This document shows, one piece after another, positions 56,546 through 64,000 of a stretch of 64,000 nt of DNA (position 1 is its first letter; each line of letters opens with the position of its first letter). The DNA lies in NCBI GenBank assembly GCA_026397725.1, contig JAPLUI010000392.1, positions 26,530-90,529 on the forward strand, in the 5' to 3' direction. The notes under the pieces were generated by a model. It was given only the letters and a program-made list of their open reading frames with translations, was not told the origin of the DNA and made no database searches. The translations under genes were made by a program, and so were the position numbers. The DNA is from Verrucomicrobiota bacterium (GTDB lineage: Bacteria; Verrucomicrobiota; Verrucomicrobiia; Verrucomicrobiales; Akkermansiaceae).

Positions 56546-57298
56546 ATGAGATTGCTCCGCATCCTGATTTTCAAAGAACTGAAGGGTTTTTTGCTGACTC
56601 CTTTCGGGTGGGTCGTGCTGGCGTTTGTCACGGTGATGCAGGGGATTTCCCTGTCCACCGCAATGAAGGGCTTCCGCGACTCCCCGGTGAAAGACAATCT
56701 GATTTACGTGACCTTCCACACCCCCATTTTCTGGTTTTATTTTCTGTTTATCTTTCCACTGATCACCATGCGGCTGTTCGCCGAGGAAGAGCGCACGGGA
56801 ACGCTCGAAACCCTGCTCACCGCCCCGGTGCGAACTTGGCAGGTGGTCGCGTCAAAATACTTTGCAGCGATGATCTTCTATACGTTGCTGTGGCTTCCCT
56901 GCCTGCTCCAGTTCAAGCTTTTCGAATGGGTCACCGACCTGCCACCGGCATGGACGGGCGGCGCGCTGGCTGGAACCTTTGCCGCCATCATGCTGATGGG
57001 GGCGGCCTTTACCGCCGTCGGGTGTTTTGCCTCGGCACTTACCTCCAGCCAAATCATCGCGGGCATCATCACCAGCGGTCTGCTAGTGATCCAGTACTTC
57101 GTTGGCTACGTCACGGTGATCTGGGGGGAAGCTTTCGTCGGCGCGCCGTTGTTTCATTACATCTCCTCCCAGGTACACTTGCATTACTTCGCCAGCGGTT
57201 TGTTTGACAGTCGGCCCTTTGTGTATTACCTGAGCGTGACCGCCTTCCTGCTGTTGCTCACCTATCAGGTGGTGGATTTCCGCCGCTGGCGCAAATGA
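56546..57298 (+). CDS. ABC-2-type permease (GldF-like)
   Basis: This 250-residue protein has six membrane segments (GWVVLAFVTVMQGISLS, FWFYFLFIFPLITMRLF). The conserved EEERTGTLETLLTAPVRTW loop of ABC-2 permeases contacts the ATPase. Gld-type permeases work with a GldA ATPase and the GldG auxiliary protein. The auxiliary gene follows 18 bp downstream, but no ATPase gene lies in the cluster, so it must be encoded elsewhere. Confidence 0.85.
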   Translation: MRLLRILIFKELKGFLLTPFGWVVLAFVTVMQGISLSTAMKGFRDSPVKDNLIYVTFHTPIFWFYFLFIFPLITMRLFAEEERTGTLETLLTAPVRTWQVVASKYFAAMIFYTLLWLPCLLQFKLFEWVTDLPPAWTGGALAGTFAAIMLMGAAFTAVGCFASALTSSQIIAGIITSGLLVIQYFVGYVTVIWGEAFVGAPLFHYISSQVHLHYFASGLFDSRPFVYYLSVTAFLLLLTYQVVDFRRWRK

Positions 57299-57316
57299 TT
57301 TTCCGAGCGTTATACC

Positions 57317-58861
57317 ATGTCTGACTCCCTACCAAGCCCTGCGGAAAGAGCCGCCCGCCCCGTGAACCGCTGGGGCCTCGGGACGCTGTCCGTGCTGCAC
57401 ATCACGCTGGTGGCGGTGACGCTCATCGCACTCAATTACCTCACCGCACGCCATTTCACCCGCATCGATCTGAGCCGTGATGGAAACTACACCCTGTCCC
57501 CGGCGAGCAGCCGCTACCTTGCCTCGGCAGCGCTCTCCGGACGGAGCAAGCCGGTGCGGTGGATCATGGCCTTCCGCAGGTCCACCCCGTTCTATGAGCG
57601 GGTGCGGGTCCTGGCGGAGGAATACGCCCGCTTGTCCCATGGCAAGATCCAGCTTGAAGTCATCGATGCCCTGCGCAGCCCGGACCGCACCCAGCAAGTG
57701 ATGGCCGCCTATGAACTGCACCTGGTCCGGGACCTGATCATCATTGATGCCCGCACCGACGAGGGTGCCGCCGTGACCACCAACCCGGCCGGCACCCATG
57801 AGCTGAACCCGAGGGTGAGACTCGTCGTGGCGGATGACATGATGATTCACACGACCGACCAACAGGGCCAGCGGCGGCCCAGCGGTTTTCAGGGCGAGGA
57901 CGTTCTAACCGCCGGGCTGGTACAGGCCGTCGAGGGACGCCCGCGCAAGATGCTGTTCCTCGCGGACAAGAGCAAGATCGATGCCGAGGGCGAGAATTCA
58001 CCGTGGCAGGCCCTGGAAAACACCCTGCGCTTCCAGAACATCGAACTCCAAGGGGTCAATCTTTCGGGGCTTGAGGAAATTCCGGCGGATGCCGAAGGTG
58101 TGGCCTTGGTCGCTCCGAAATACGATTTGGCCGATGGGGAACTGGCCGTGCTGGAACGCTATTGGAGCCGCCCGCGTGCCGCGCTGTTGGTGCTGCTTGA
58201 GCCCGGCACCACACTGCCAAAACTGCGGGCATTCCTGCGCTCCAACGGGGTGACTCCGCAGCACGACAGGATCATCGCCAAGGGCAAGGACCGCATCCTC
58301 ACTGCGGCACGCGGGACGTTCACCTACAACGTTGACTTCATCAAGGATCTCGCCGGCCAGACCAGCGTGTTCGAGGGCTCCAGCTCGTCGTTGGAGGTGC
58401 GCGAGAATGCGGATGACCTGATGACCCGGAAAATCTATCCGACCCCCCTGTTTCAGGTGGCAGACGGCTTCTGGGGTGAGACCAAGTTCGGCGATGGCCA
58501 CGAAGCCTACAACCCGTCCGATGATCGTGCCGCACCGTTGTTTCTCGCCGCCGCGGTGACCCGGGGCGCCGCCTCCGACGACAAGCTCGCGGCGGAGACC
58601 TCGCGCATGATCGTCATTGCCAACACCGATTTCCTCAAGCCCGAGAACCGGTGGGCGGAAAACCTCGACTTCCTCGCCTCCGCAGTGAACTGGCTGGTGG
58701 GCCGGGAGTCGCTCGCCGGCATCGGCCCCCGCTCGCTCGGTACCTACAAATTGCCGATTCTTGAGGCTCAGGTTTCCTTCATCAACCGCGTGAACTTGTT
58801 TTTCCTCCCCGCATTTCTCGGTGTGATCGGGGTCATCATCTGGTCCTCGCGGCGTGCTTGA
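57317..58861 (+). CDS. GldG-like ABC auxiliary protein
   Basis: This 514-residue protein has an N-terminal membrane segment (LHITLVAVTLIALNYLTARH). The large extracytoplasmic domain is of the ABC_transp_aux type (RIDLSRDGNYTLSPASSRYL; PRKMLFLADKSKIDAEGENS), and the C-terminal helix reads NLFFLPAFLGVIGVIIW. It belongs with the permease upstream and the DUF4340 protein downstream, as in verrucomicrobial and cytophagal ABC clusters. The transported substrate is unknown. Confidence 0.8.
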   Translation: MSDSLPSPAERAARPVNRWGLGTLSVLHITLVAVTLIALNYLTARHFTRIDLSRDGNYTLSPASSRYLASAALSGRSKPVRWIMAFRRSTPFYERVRVLAEEYARLSHGKIQLEVIDALRSPDRTQQVMAAYELHLVRDLIIIDARTDEGAAVTTNPAGTHELNPRVRLVVADDMMIHTTDQQGQRRPSGFQGEDVLTAGLVQAVEGRPRKMLFLADKSKIDAEGENSPWQALENTLRFQNIELQGVNLSGLEEIPADAEGVALVAPKYDLADGELAVLERYWSRPRAALLVLLEPGTTLPKLRAFLRSNGVTPQHDRIIAKGKDRILTAARGTFTYNVDFIKDLAGQTSVFEGSSSSLEVRENADDLMTRKIYPTPLFQVADGFWGETKFGDGHEAYNPSDDRAAPLFLAAAVTRGAASDDKLAAETSRMIVIANTDFLKPENRWAENLDFLASAVNWLVGRESLAGIGPRSLGTYKLPILEAQVSFINRVNLFFLPAFLGVIGVIIWSSRRA

Positions 58862-58866
58862 CGGCC

Positions 58867-60750
58867 ATGCGCTCCACTGCCTTCACCTTCGGACTGCTCC
58901 TCTGCACCCTGGTTACCTGCGGGCTGGCGGGGTGGCGGCTGTCCAAAGGCAGTCTGGCAGCCCTGTTGGGAACTCCGCCCACGCCGCCGGGACAGCGGCT
59001 CTACACCTCGTTCACGCCGGATGAGGTGCGGAAGATCCAAATCTCCGCGGCGGGCACGGACGGGGAGTTTGTCAAAGGTGCCAGCGGCTGGCAGGTGCTG
59101 CTACCCTGGCAAGACCGCATGGACCCGCGGGCCGCCGTCGGCATCATCAGCTTCACCCTTGGCATGCGGGTCGAGGACCTCGCTCCGGTCGATGAAATCC
59201 CGCTTCAGGAAACCGGGTTGACCAAGGATGCCGTTCATATTCGCCTGGAAGGGGCCGACGGTCGCCCCTTGGCCAAGTATCGCCTGGGTCGGCGCACGCC
59301 ATGGCAGGGGACTGACCCGGAAACCGGCGAGTCGATTCCCACGCTGTTTGTGCAGCCATGGGACAAGAACCGCAAGAGTCATGTCTTCACCTGCACCGGA
59401 GACATTCTCCCACTCTTCAAGAACCACCTCAAATTCCTCCGCGATCACCACCCGTTTTACTTCCATCCCGCGACCCTGGGTAAGATCAGGATTCGCAGCC
59501 CCGAAGGCGAGTTGACGCTCGGGCGCGAGTCCCCGAACGAGGCCTGGCATATCGTCAAGCCGCTCAATCTCAGGACCGACCCCGCGGCGATGAAGGCCCT
59601 TATCGAAGGATTGCACAATCTGCGGGCGGTGGCAATCAACGACAGCGCGGTCGCCCCGCCCACCACCGGAACCGGTGTCGGAGCCAAACAAATCGCCCTG
59701 ACGCTCTTTGGCTCTGACACCGAAACGGTGTTGGAGGTTTACCCGGCAGAAGGCCCGGCCGCTCGCGATGGGCGGGCCACCGTGAGCGACCGTCCGGGCA
59801 CGGTCTTCAACCTGCCGCTCAAACCGGAGCGCGAGCTGGTATCGCTGGCAGATCTCCCGCTCGCCGTGAACGACCTGCGAGACCCCACGCTGACCAATCT
59901 CAACATCGCCTCGCTGGAAGCCGTCTCAATCCAACCGTCCACCGGCCCGGAAATCTTCATCACGCGCCAGAACCCGAAACTCTGGACGACCCTGATTGAC
60001 GGGCGCCAGCGTCAGGCTAACGAGATTCGCCTGTTTGAACTGCTGAAAGCGGTGAGCACCGAACGGGCGATTGGTTTCGAATCGGATGCCGCCACGGATT
60101 TCACGCCATGGGGCTTGACCCGACCGTTTCTCAAATTGAGTTTCATCGGGCAGGACAGCCAGACCATCACGCTGCGCTTCGGGATGGATAAGCGTGGCAA
60201 CATTTTCGTCAACCGCCTCGGCACCTCCAGTGTCATGCGCATTGACAAGTCGTTGCTCTCTAGCATCGCCATCCATCCCTATGAATGGCGCCACTCACGG
60301 TTGTGGTCGCTCAGCCGCGTCGATCTGGTGAGGATCGAACGCACCACTCCGCCAACCCCGACGCTCACGCTGCGCTATGATTTCATCAAGGAAACCTGGG
60401 GGGGAGAGGTGGCCGGGAAGGATGTCAGCGACGAACTCAACCCCGCTACCGCCAATTTCCTGCTGGGTGCCCTGGAATCCCTTGAAATCACCCGCTGGCT
60501 CGCCGCGTCGGATGCGGATGCGATCTCCGCCTTGTCCAAACCCGTGCTTACCCTGATGGTGGAGGAGAGGACGGTCGATGACCTCGGAGACACCTCCGGC
60601 GTGGAAAAGCGCGAGCTGAAATTCGCCCCGGTGCCAGGCACCTCCCCGCCGCAACTCTACTATGGACGGCTGACTTCAGACACTCAACCATTCCTGTTGG
60701 ATCGTGCCATCTTTGAGAAACTTGCCGTGAACTTGCGTGCGGACCAGTAG
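58867..60750 (+). CDS. DUF4340 protein of the ABC-2 cluster
   Basis: This protein has 627 residues from ATG 58867; an in-frame TTG at 58858 overlaps the upstream stop. A signal-anchor (AFTFGLLLCTLVTCGLAG) is followed by repeated DUF4340 units (WQVLLPWQDRMDPRAAVGII, DEIPLQETGLTKDAVHIRL, AFNDLRDPTL-like segments) rich in beta strands. DUF4340 proteins nearly always follow GldG-like genes and are thought to be extracytoplasmic partners. It ends 25 bp from the converging DUF2752 gene. Confidence 0.8.
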   Translation: MRSTAFTFGLLLCTLVTCGLAGWRLSKGSLAALLGTPPTPPGQRLYTSFTPDEVRKIQISAAGTDGEFVKGASGWQVLLPWQDRMDPRAAVGIISFTLGMRVEDLAPVDEIPLQETGLTKDAVHIRLEGADGRPLAKYRLGRRTPWQGTDPETGESIPTLFVQPWDKNRKSHVFTCTGDILPLFKNHLKFLRDHHPFYFHPATLGKIRIRSPEGELTLGRESPNEAWHIVKPLNLRTDPAAMKALIEGLHNLRAVAINDSAVAPPTTGTGVGAKQIALTLFGSDTETVLEVYPAEGPAARDGRATVSDRPGTVFNLPLKPERELVSLADLPLAVNDLRDPTLTNLNIASLEAVSIQPSTGPEIFITRQNPKLWTTLIDGRQRQANEIRLFELLKAVSTERAIGFESDAATDFTPWGLTRPFLKLSFIGQDSQTITLRFGMDKRGNIFVNRLGTSSVMRIDKSLLSSIAIHPYEWRHSRLWSLSRVDLVRIERTTPPTPTLTLRYDFIKETWGGEVAGKDVSDELNPATANFLLGALESLEITRWLAASDADAISALSKPVLTLMVEERTVDDLGDTSGVEKRELKFAPVPGTSPPQLYYGRLTSDTQPFLLDRAIFEKLAVNLRADQ

Positions 60751-60775
60751 GGGACCATCCCCTAACGAATTCATC

Positions 60776-61180
60776 TCAGGGTGGCGCGAGCAGGGTGAAG
60801 GGCCACCAGGGGAAATTGCGGAGAATCCAGAAGGCGATGACCGTCACGGCAATGATCCACCCGCCGGACGCGCCCAGGCGCAAGCGGGAGGACCAGGGCT
60901 TGCCGCGCACCCAACCTGACAACTCAAGGGCGAGGCCAACCAAGGCCGGCGGCAAGAGCACCATGCCAAGCGGGTTGCACCGGAACGCGGTGCCAAGCTG
61001 ACCATGCAACACTGCAACGGTGGCTCGCGTCATGCCGCAACCCGGACAATTCAGGCCTGTGAGTTTCCGCCAAGCACAGCCTGGCAACCATCCTTCGGAC
61101 CCATGCTGCCGGAGCACATACACTCCCGCCCCGAGCATCAACGTGCCCAGCACCACCGCGATGGCCCGCTTGCGACGCAT
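60776..61180 (-). CDS. DUF2752 membrane protein
   Basis: This protein has 134 residues. ATG 61180 starts directly before the first membrane segment (AIAVVLGTLMLGAGVYVL); a longer frame to 61282 lies in the next gene's 3' end. The DUF2752 motif TGLNCPGCGMTRATVAVLHG is present, with two further membrane helices. The family has no known activity. It is codirectional with the GYF/CD225 gene, a pairing often seen. Confidence 0.8.
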   Translation of the reverse strand: MRRKRAIAVVLGTLMLGAGVYVLRQHGSEGWLPGCAWRKLTGLNCPGCGMTRATVAVLHGQLGTAFRCNPLGMVLLPPALVGLALELSGWVRGKPWSSRLRLGASGGWIIAVTVIAFWILRNFPWWPFTLLAPP

Positions 61181-61268
61181 CACTGGAAAACCGGAAATGC
61201 CCACCACCCGGCGAGCACGGTTGAACACACCACCCTGCCCAGCGGGCCGGAGTTTTCGCCTTTGGTCT

Positions 61269-61778
61269 TCAACGTGATGCAATCCCGACGCCCACGGCCA
61301 ACGCGTAAATCATCAGCACCCCGAGACCCAGACCTAACGCCACCCAGCACCAGGTCTTGGCGCTGGCCGAAGCGGCCATGGCCCCGGTAATGTCACCACG
61401 GGCTTTCAGGCCATCCACCTTGGCGGCATAAACGATCGCCGGTATTCCCAGCGGCCAACAGCACAGAATCGTCACCACGATGGACTGCCAGAGATAATTC
61501 GGGATTTCCTGTCCACCGTAAGGCGAGGCCTGCGCCCCGGCACCCGGCGGAGCGTAGGGCGACATCGCGGTTCCCTCCGGCAGCGGCGTTTGACCGAAGG
61601 CCGGCGGCATCACGACGGTTCGCAACTCGTTGAGCTGCCCGGACGGAACCCAGTCCGGCAGACCCTCACGCCAGACGAGGTCGGTTGAGGTCACCTCGCC
61701 GGAGGCGAGTCTGGCGACCAACTCACCCTGCTCGACCGGGCCAAGCTGGATGCCATTTTTCGAGTAATACCATTGCAT
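61269..61778 (-). CDS. GYF_2 plus CD225-like membrane protein
   Basis: This 169-residue protein has an N-terminal GYF_2 domain (WYYSKNGIQLGPVEQGELVA, TSTDLVWREGLPDWVP, residues 1-50) and a Pro/Ala linker. It is followed by a CD225/dispanin-type pair of helices (NYLWQSIVVTILCCWPLGIP, AIVYAAKVDGLKARGD). GYF domains bind proline-rich peptides. A 12-G run lies just upstream of the start (61788-61799), possibly length-variable. Confidence 0.85.
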   Translation of the reverse strand: MQWYYSKNGIQLGPVEQGELVARLASGEVTSTDLVWREGLPDWVPSGQLNELRTVVMPPAFGQTPLPEGTAMSPYAPPGAGAQASPYGGQEIPNYLWQSIVVTILCCWPLGIPAIVYAAKVDGLKARGDITGAMAASASAKTWCWVALGLGLGVLMIYALAVGVGIASR

Positions 61779-61820
61779 AAGTTTCGGGGGGGGGGGGGAT
61801 TTGATGGGAGAACTTCCGGG

Positions 61821-62597
61821 CTACATGCCCATGACTTGATAGCCGCCATCAACGTAGATGACCTGGCCGGTGATGGAGGCGGCCCCGGCACTGGCCAGAA
61901 AAACTCCGGTGGCACCGATTTCCTCAAGCGTACACGAGCGACCAAGCGGCGCCCGATCCTCATAGTGCCTGATCATCTGGCCGAAACCCGCGATGCCCCG
62001 TGCCGCGAGGGTCTGCACCGGCCCGGCACTGATGCAGTTGACGCGAATCGCCTGCTTGCCCATGTCCCAGGCGAGGTAGCGGGTGCAGGCTTCCAGGCTG
62101 GCCTTGGCCACGCCCATGATGTTGTAATTGGGAATCACCTTCTCCGCTCCATAGTAGCTCATCGCCAGAATACTCCCGCCGTTGGTCATCAGGGGCTCCA
62201 CCCGTTGCGCCAGCGCAATGAGCGAGTATGCGGAAATGTCATGCGCCATCCGATAGGCCTCACGGCTGGTCGCGAGAAACCGACCTTCCAGCGCCTCTCG
62301 CGGCGCAAACGCCACCGAATGCAGCAGCAAGTCCACCCGGTCCGTATGCTTGCGAACCTGGTCGAAAAACATGTCAATCTCGTCGTCGCTGGTCACGTCA
62401 CACGGATAGATCGCCACCTCGTCACCGAAGGCAGCCGTGAGTTCCTCCACATTTTCCTTCACCCGCTCGCCTTGATAATTGAAGATCAATTTGACACCCT
62501 GTTCCGCCCACGCTTGCGCGATCGCCCATGCGATGCTGCGCTTGTTCGCCACCCCGAAAATAACCCCCACTTTTCCCTCAAGAGATCTGCAATTCAT
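61821..62597 (-). CDS. fabI: Enoyl-[acyl-carrier-protein] reductase (NADH)
   Basis: This protein has 258 residues from ATG 62597 (MNCRSLEGKVGVIFGVANKR); ATG 62609 is possible but lies against the G-run SD. It is a short-chain dehydrogenase fold with the FabI cofactor motif GVANKRSIAWAIAQ. The active site YYGAEKVIPNYNIMGVAKAS carries the Tyr-x6-Lys pair, and there is a C-terminal GQVIYVDGGYQVMGM. It reduces enoyl-ACP in fatty acid elongation, in the cytoplasm. It stands alone from other fab genes. Confidence 0.95.
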   Translation of the reverse strand: MNCRSLEGKVGVIFGVANKRSIAWAIAQAWAEQGVKLIFNYQGERVKENVEELTAAFGDEVAIYPCDVTSDDEIDMFFDQVRKHTDRVDLLLHSVAFAPREALEGRFLATSREAYRMAHDISAYSLIALAQRVEPLMTNGGSILAMSYYGAEKVIPNYNIMGVAKASLEACTRYLAWDMGKQAIRVNCISAGPVQTLAARGIAGFGQMIRHYEDRAPLGRSCTLEEIGATGVFLASAGAASITGQVIYVDGGYQVMGM

Positions 62598-62751
62598 CCG
62601 CGCGAGCATTCCCCCCAGGCACGCCGGACGCAACACCGAAAATCAGCAGACCTCATTCAAGGGGCTGCAAACGCCAGATCCGGGCCGTTTTCCGTACCTC
62701 CGTCCCCAGGTTGCACCCTCGTTCCGCCGCCGCCGCCAACAAATCTCGCCA

Positions 62752-63522
62752 TCAATCGTTCCCCGGCATTTTCTTGCAATCCACCCGGCTGTCGGTTTGG
62801 CGGCCGGCCAGCCAGAGCAGCAACGTGCCCGTGGCGGCCCCGGCCAGCAGTATCCCCCAGCACCACGGCTGCACCGACCCGGGAATCTGCACAGGCCTCC
62901 CGAACCAACTGCCAAACGCGATCAGCGGCAGGAAAAATCCCACCAGGAGATTCGTCTGGAACGCGAGCCGGCCCAGCCGCAAGGAGGCGCGTGAGATCTG
63001 CTCGGAGCGTTGCGCCTGCCAAAACTCCAGGGTCACCCGCGCGTCAGCATGCAACAGCTCCGCCGCCCGCTCCAGTTCCCGCGCCCGGTCGCGGCAGGTC
63101 CGGATTCGCCGATCCTCGTGCTCGACGGCAAGCGCCTGCTCCAAGGCCTGCACCATCTCGCGCAAGGCCCGCGCCAAGGGCCCCGAGTGCCGCAGAATCG
63201 CGAAAATCTCCGCCGCAGTGTCCGCCTCATCGATCCTCGCCTCGTGCTCATCAAGCGCTTGGGCATAGCGGTCGAGCAGCTCGCCCAACTCGTTCAAACC
63301 CGCCCCCCCGGGCTGCATCCACCGGCCATCGCCGCGTTTCCAGAAAAACACCGCCTCGCGCTCCGCGATGCCGGGCGTGGGGACTTCGTGGACGACGAGC
63401 ATGACCTCGTCACGGCCCTCCACGCACCGTTGATGTCCCGACCGGTTGCTGAATTGCTCGCGCAACTCAGCCTCAATCTCGAAATGCTCAGGCAGCTTGA
63501 ACAACCCCATCGACGTCGCCAT
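62752..63522 (-). CDS. CorA-like two-helix membrane protein
   Basis: This 256-residue protein has a long helical N-terminal part (LDRYAQALDEHEARIDEADT; ALEQALAVEHEDRRIRTCRD). Two C-terminal membrane helices follow (TNLLVGFFLPLIAFGSWFG and WGILLAGAATGTLLLWLAG), as in CorA-type transporters. The CorA GxN motif is absent from the loop (SWFGRPVQ), so transport of magnesium is not supported. An alternative start is at 63510 (MGLFKLPEHF). Confidence 0.65.
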   Translation of the reverse strand: MATSMGLFKLPEHFEIEAELREQFSNRSGHQRCVEGRDEVMLVVHEVPTPGIAEREAVFFWKRGDGRWMQPGGAGLNELGELLDRYAQALDEHEARIDEADTAAEIFAILRHSGPLARALREMVQALEQALAVEHEDRRIRTCRDRARELERAAELLHADARVTLEFWQAQRSEQISRASLRLGRLAFQTNLLVGFFLPLIAFGSWFGRPVQIPGSVQPWCWGILLAGAATGTLLLWLAGRQTDSRVDCKKMPGND

Positions 63523-63775
63523 GCCCGAACCCTACCAGTCCCCCCGCTCTCCGCAACGCCAGAATCGGGACGCCGGAACCCACACCGCAACCTTGCGCTT
63601 GTGAAACAATGCGTCTGACAGGGCGTGACGGCCTCGGCACGCCCACGGGTCCGCCCGGATGGGCGGCGCGATGGCACGGAGCATGGCCAGCCAATGACAT
63701 CTCACCCTCAGGGGCAGCCTGGGTCGGCCGAGGCCGTCCGACCCTACCCGTCGCAGGATCGAGGCGGGCCAGCCG

Positions 63776-63979
63776 ATGGTGATCAACGGCGACGGCAGCC
63801 AGCGCCGCGACCTCACCCACGTTGCCGACGTGGCCCGGGCGGTCGAACTGGCCCTCCGCTGGCGGGGCTCCGGCGCGGTGGTCCGGAACGTGGGAACGGG
63901 CAGAAACCACTCGGTCATGGACATGCTGGCAGCCGCCACGTCTCTGGATAGCGGATCGAAAATCAAAGATCGTGGATGA
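63776..63979 (+). pseudogene. C-terminal remnant of an NAD-dependent sugar epimerase/dehydratase
   Basis: The frame VINGDGSQRRDLTHVADVAR, then AVELALRWRGSG and NVGTGRNHSVMDMLAA, matches the C-terminal lobe of extended SDR epimerases (GDGSQ-RDF-Y-V-DVA and NVGTG motifs). The N-terminal Rossmann domain is missing and the last residues (SGSKIKDRG) are unrelated. No upstream frame restores it. Confidence 0.7.
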
Positions 63980-64000
63980 AAGAGCGCACTCTTCATCTGC

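Noticed and set aside
61773..63404. A 543-codon plus frame
   Set aside because: Antisense of fabI and the CorA-like gene, both clearly identified.
62752..63522. Calling the two-helix protein a CorA magnesium transporter
   Set aside because: The GxN selectivity motif is absent between the helices.

Overview
The window is GC-rich and looks like the chromosome of a Verrucomicrobiota bacterium, probably near Luteolibacter, Haloferula or Akkermansiaceae. This is an inference from gene content. It has huge secreted proteins with Asp-rich calcium-type repeats, delta-60 repeats and autotransporter-type strand repeats; a beta-propeller hybrid-type sensor kinase; an HzsA-like LamG/cytochrome protein; a ThuA-ankyrin protein; a Tat-exported sugar isomerase; and a MoxR/BatA-type operon. 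No rRNA, tRNA or CRISPR array was recognised.

Layout. 1-2 kb: a partial delta-60 repeat protein. 2.5-11 kb: an accessory, partly decayed region with a two-gene ATPase plus phospholipase-D-like module (candidate defence system), an ORF6N-domain protein, a frameshifted LysR regulator, a rhomboid protease, a type I methylase remnant and 0.9 kb of repeats. 11-22 kb: a giant TSP3-repeat protein, a two-component system and a beta-helix protein. 22-38 kb: a MoxR-DUF58-vWA operon that has been split. moxR and the DUF58 gene are intact at 22.2-24.1 kb. After a 3.7 kb unit bounded by 66-bp direct repeats and carrying an HzsA-like gene, the operon resumes at 28.7 kb from a vestigial moxR/DUF58 fusion. 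38-50 kb: a 10-kb RHS gene lying between 144-bp inverted repeats. 50-64 kb: a sugar isomerase, a ThuA-ankyrin protein, an L,D-transpeptidase, a two-lobed kinase-like protein of unknown family, a Gld-like ABC-2 export cluster and fabI.

Regulation. An 18-nt two-part motif (TCTACCC-3 nt-CGGGGGGG or its relatives, on either strand) occurs upstream of the giant secreted protein, the NarL-type response regulator, moxR and the vestigial moxR copy. A shared regulator, perhaps the response regulator encoded here, could link these genes.

Mobile and decayed DNA. Two MITE-like elements each have near-perfect terminal inverted repeats and a candidate 11-bp target duplication. One contains a perfect 52-bp palindrome. 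Gene remnants (hsdM, AlbA_2-type, Gfo/Idh/MocA, sugar epimerase and others) are scattered through the window, which indicates frequent rearrangement.
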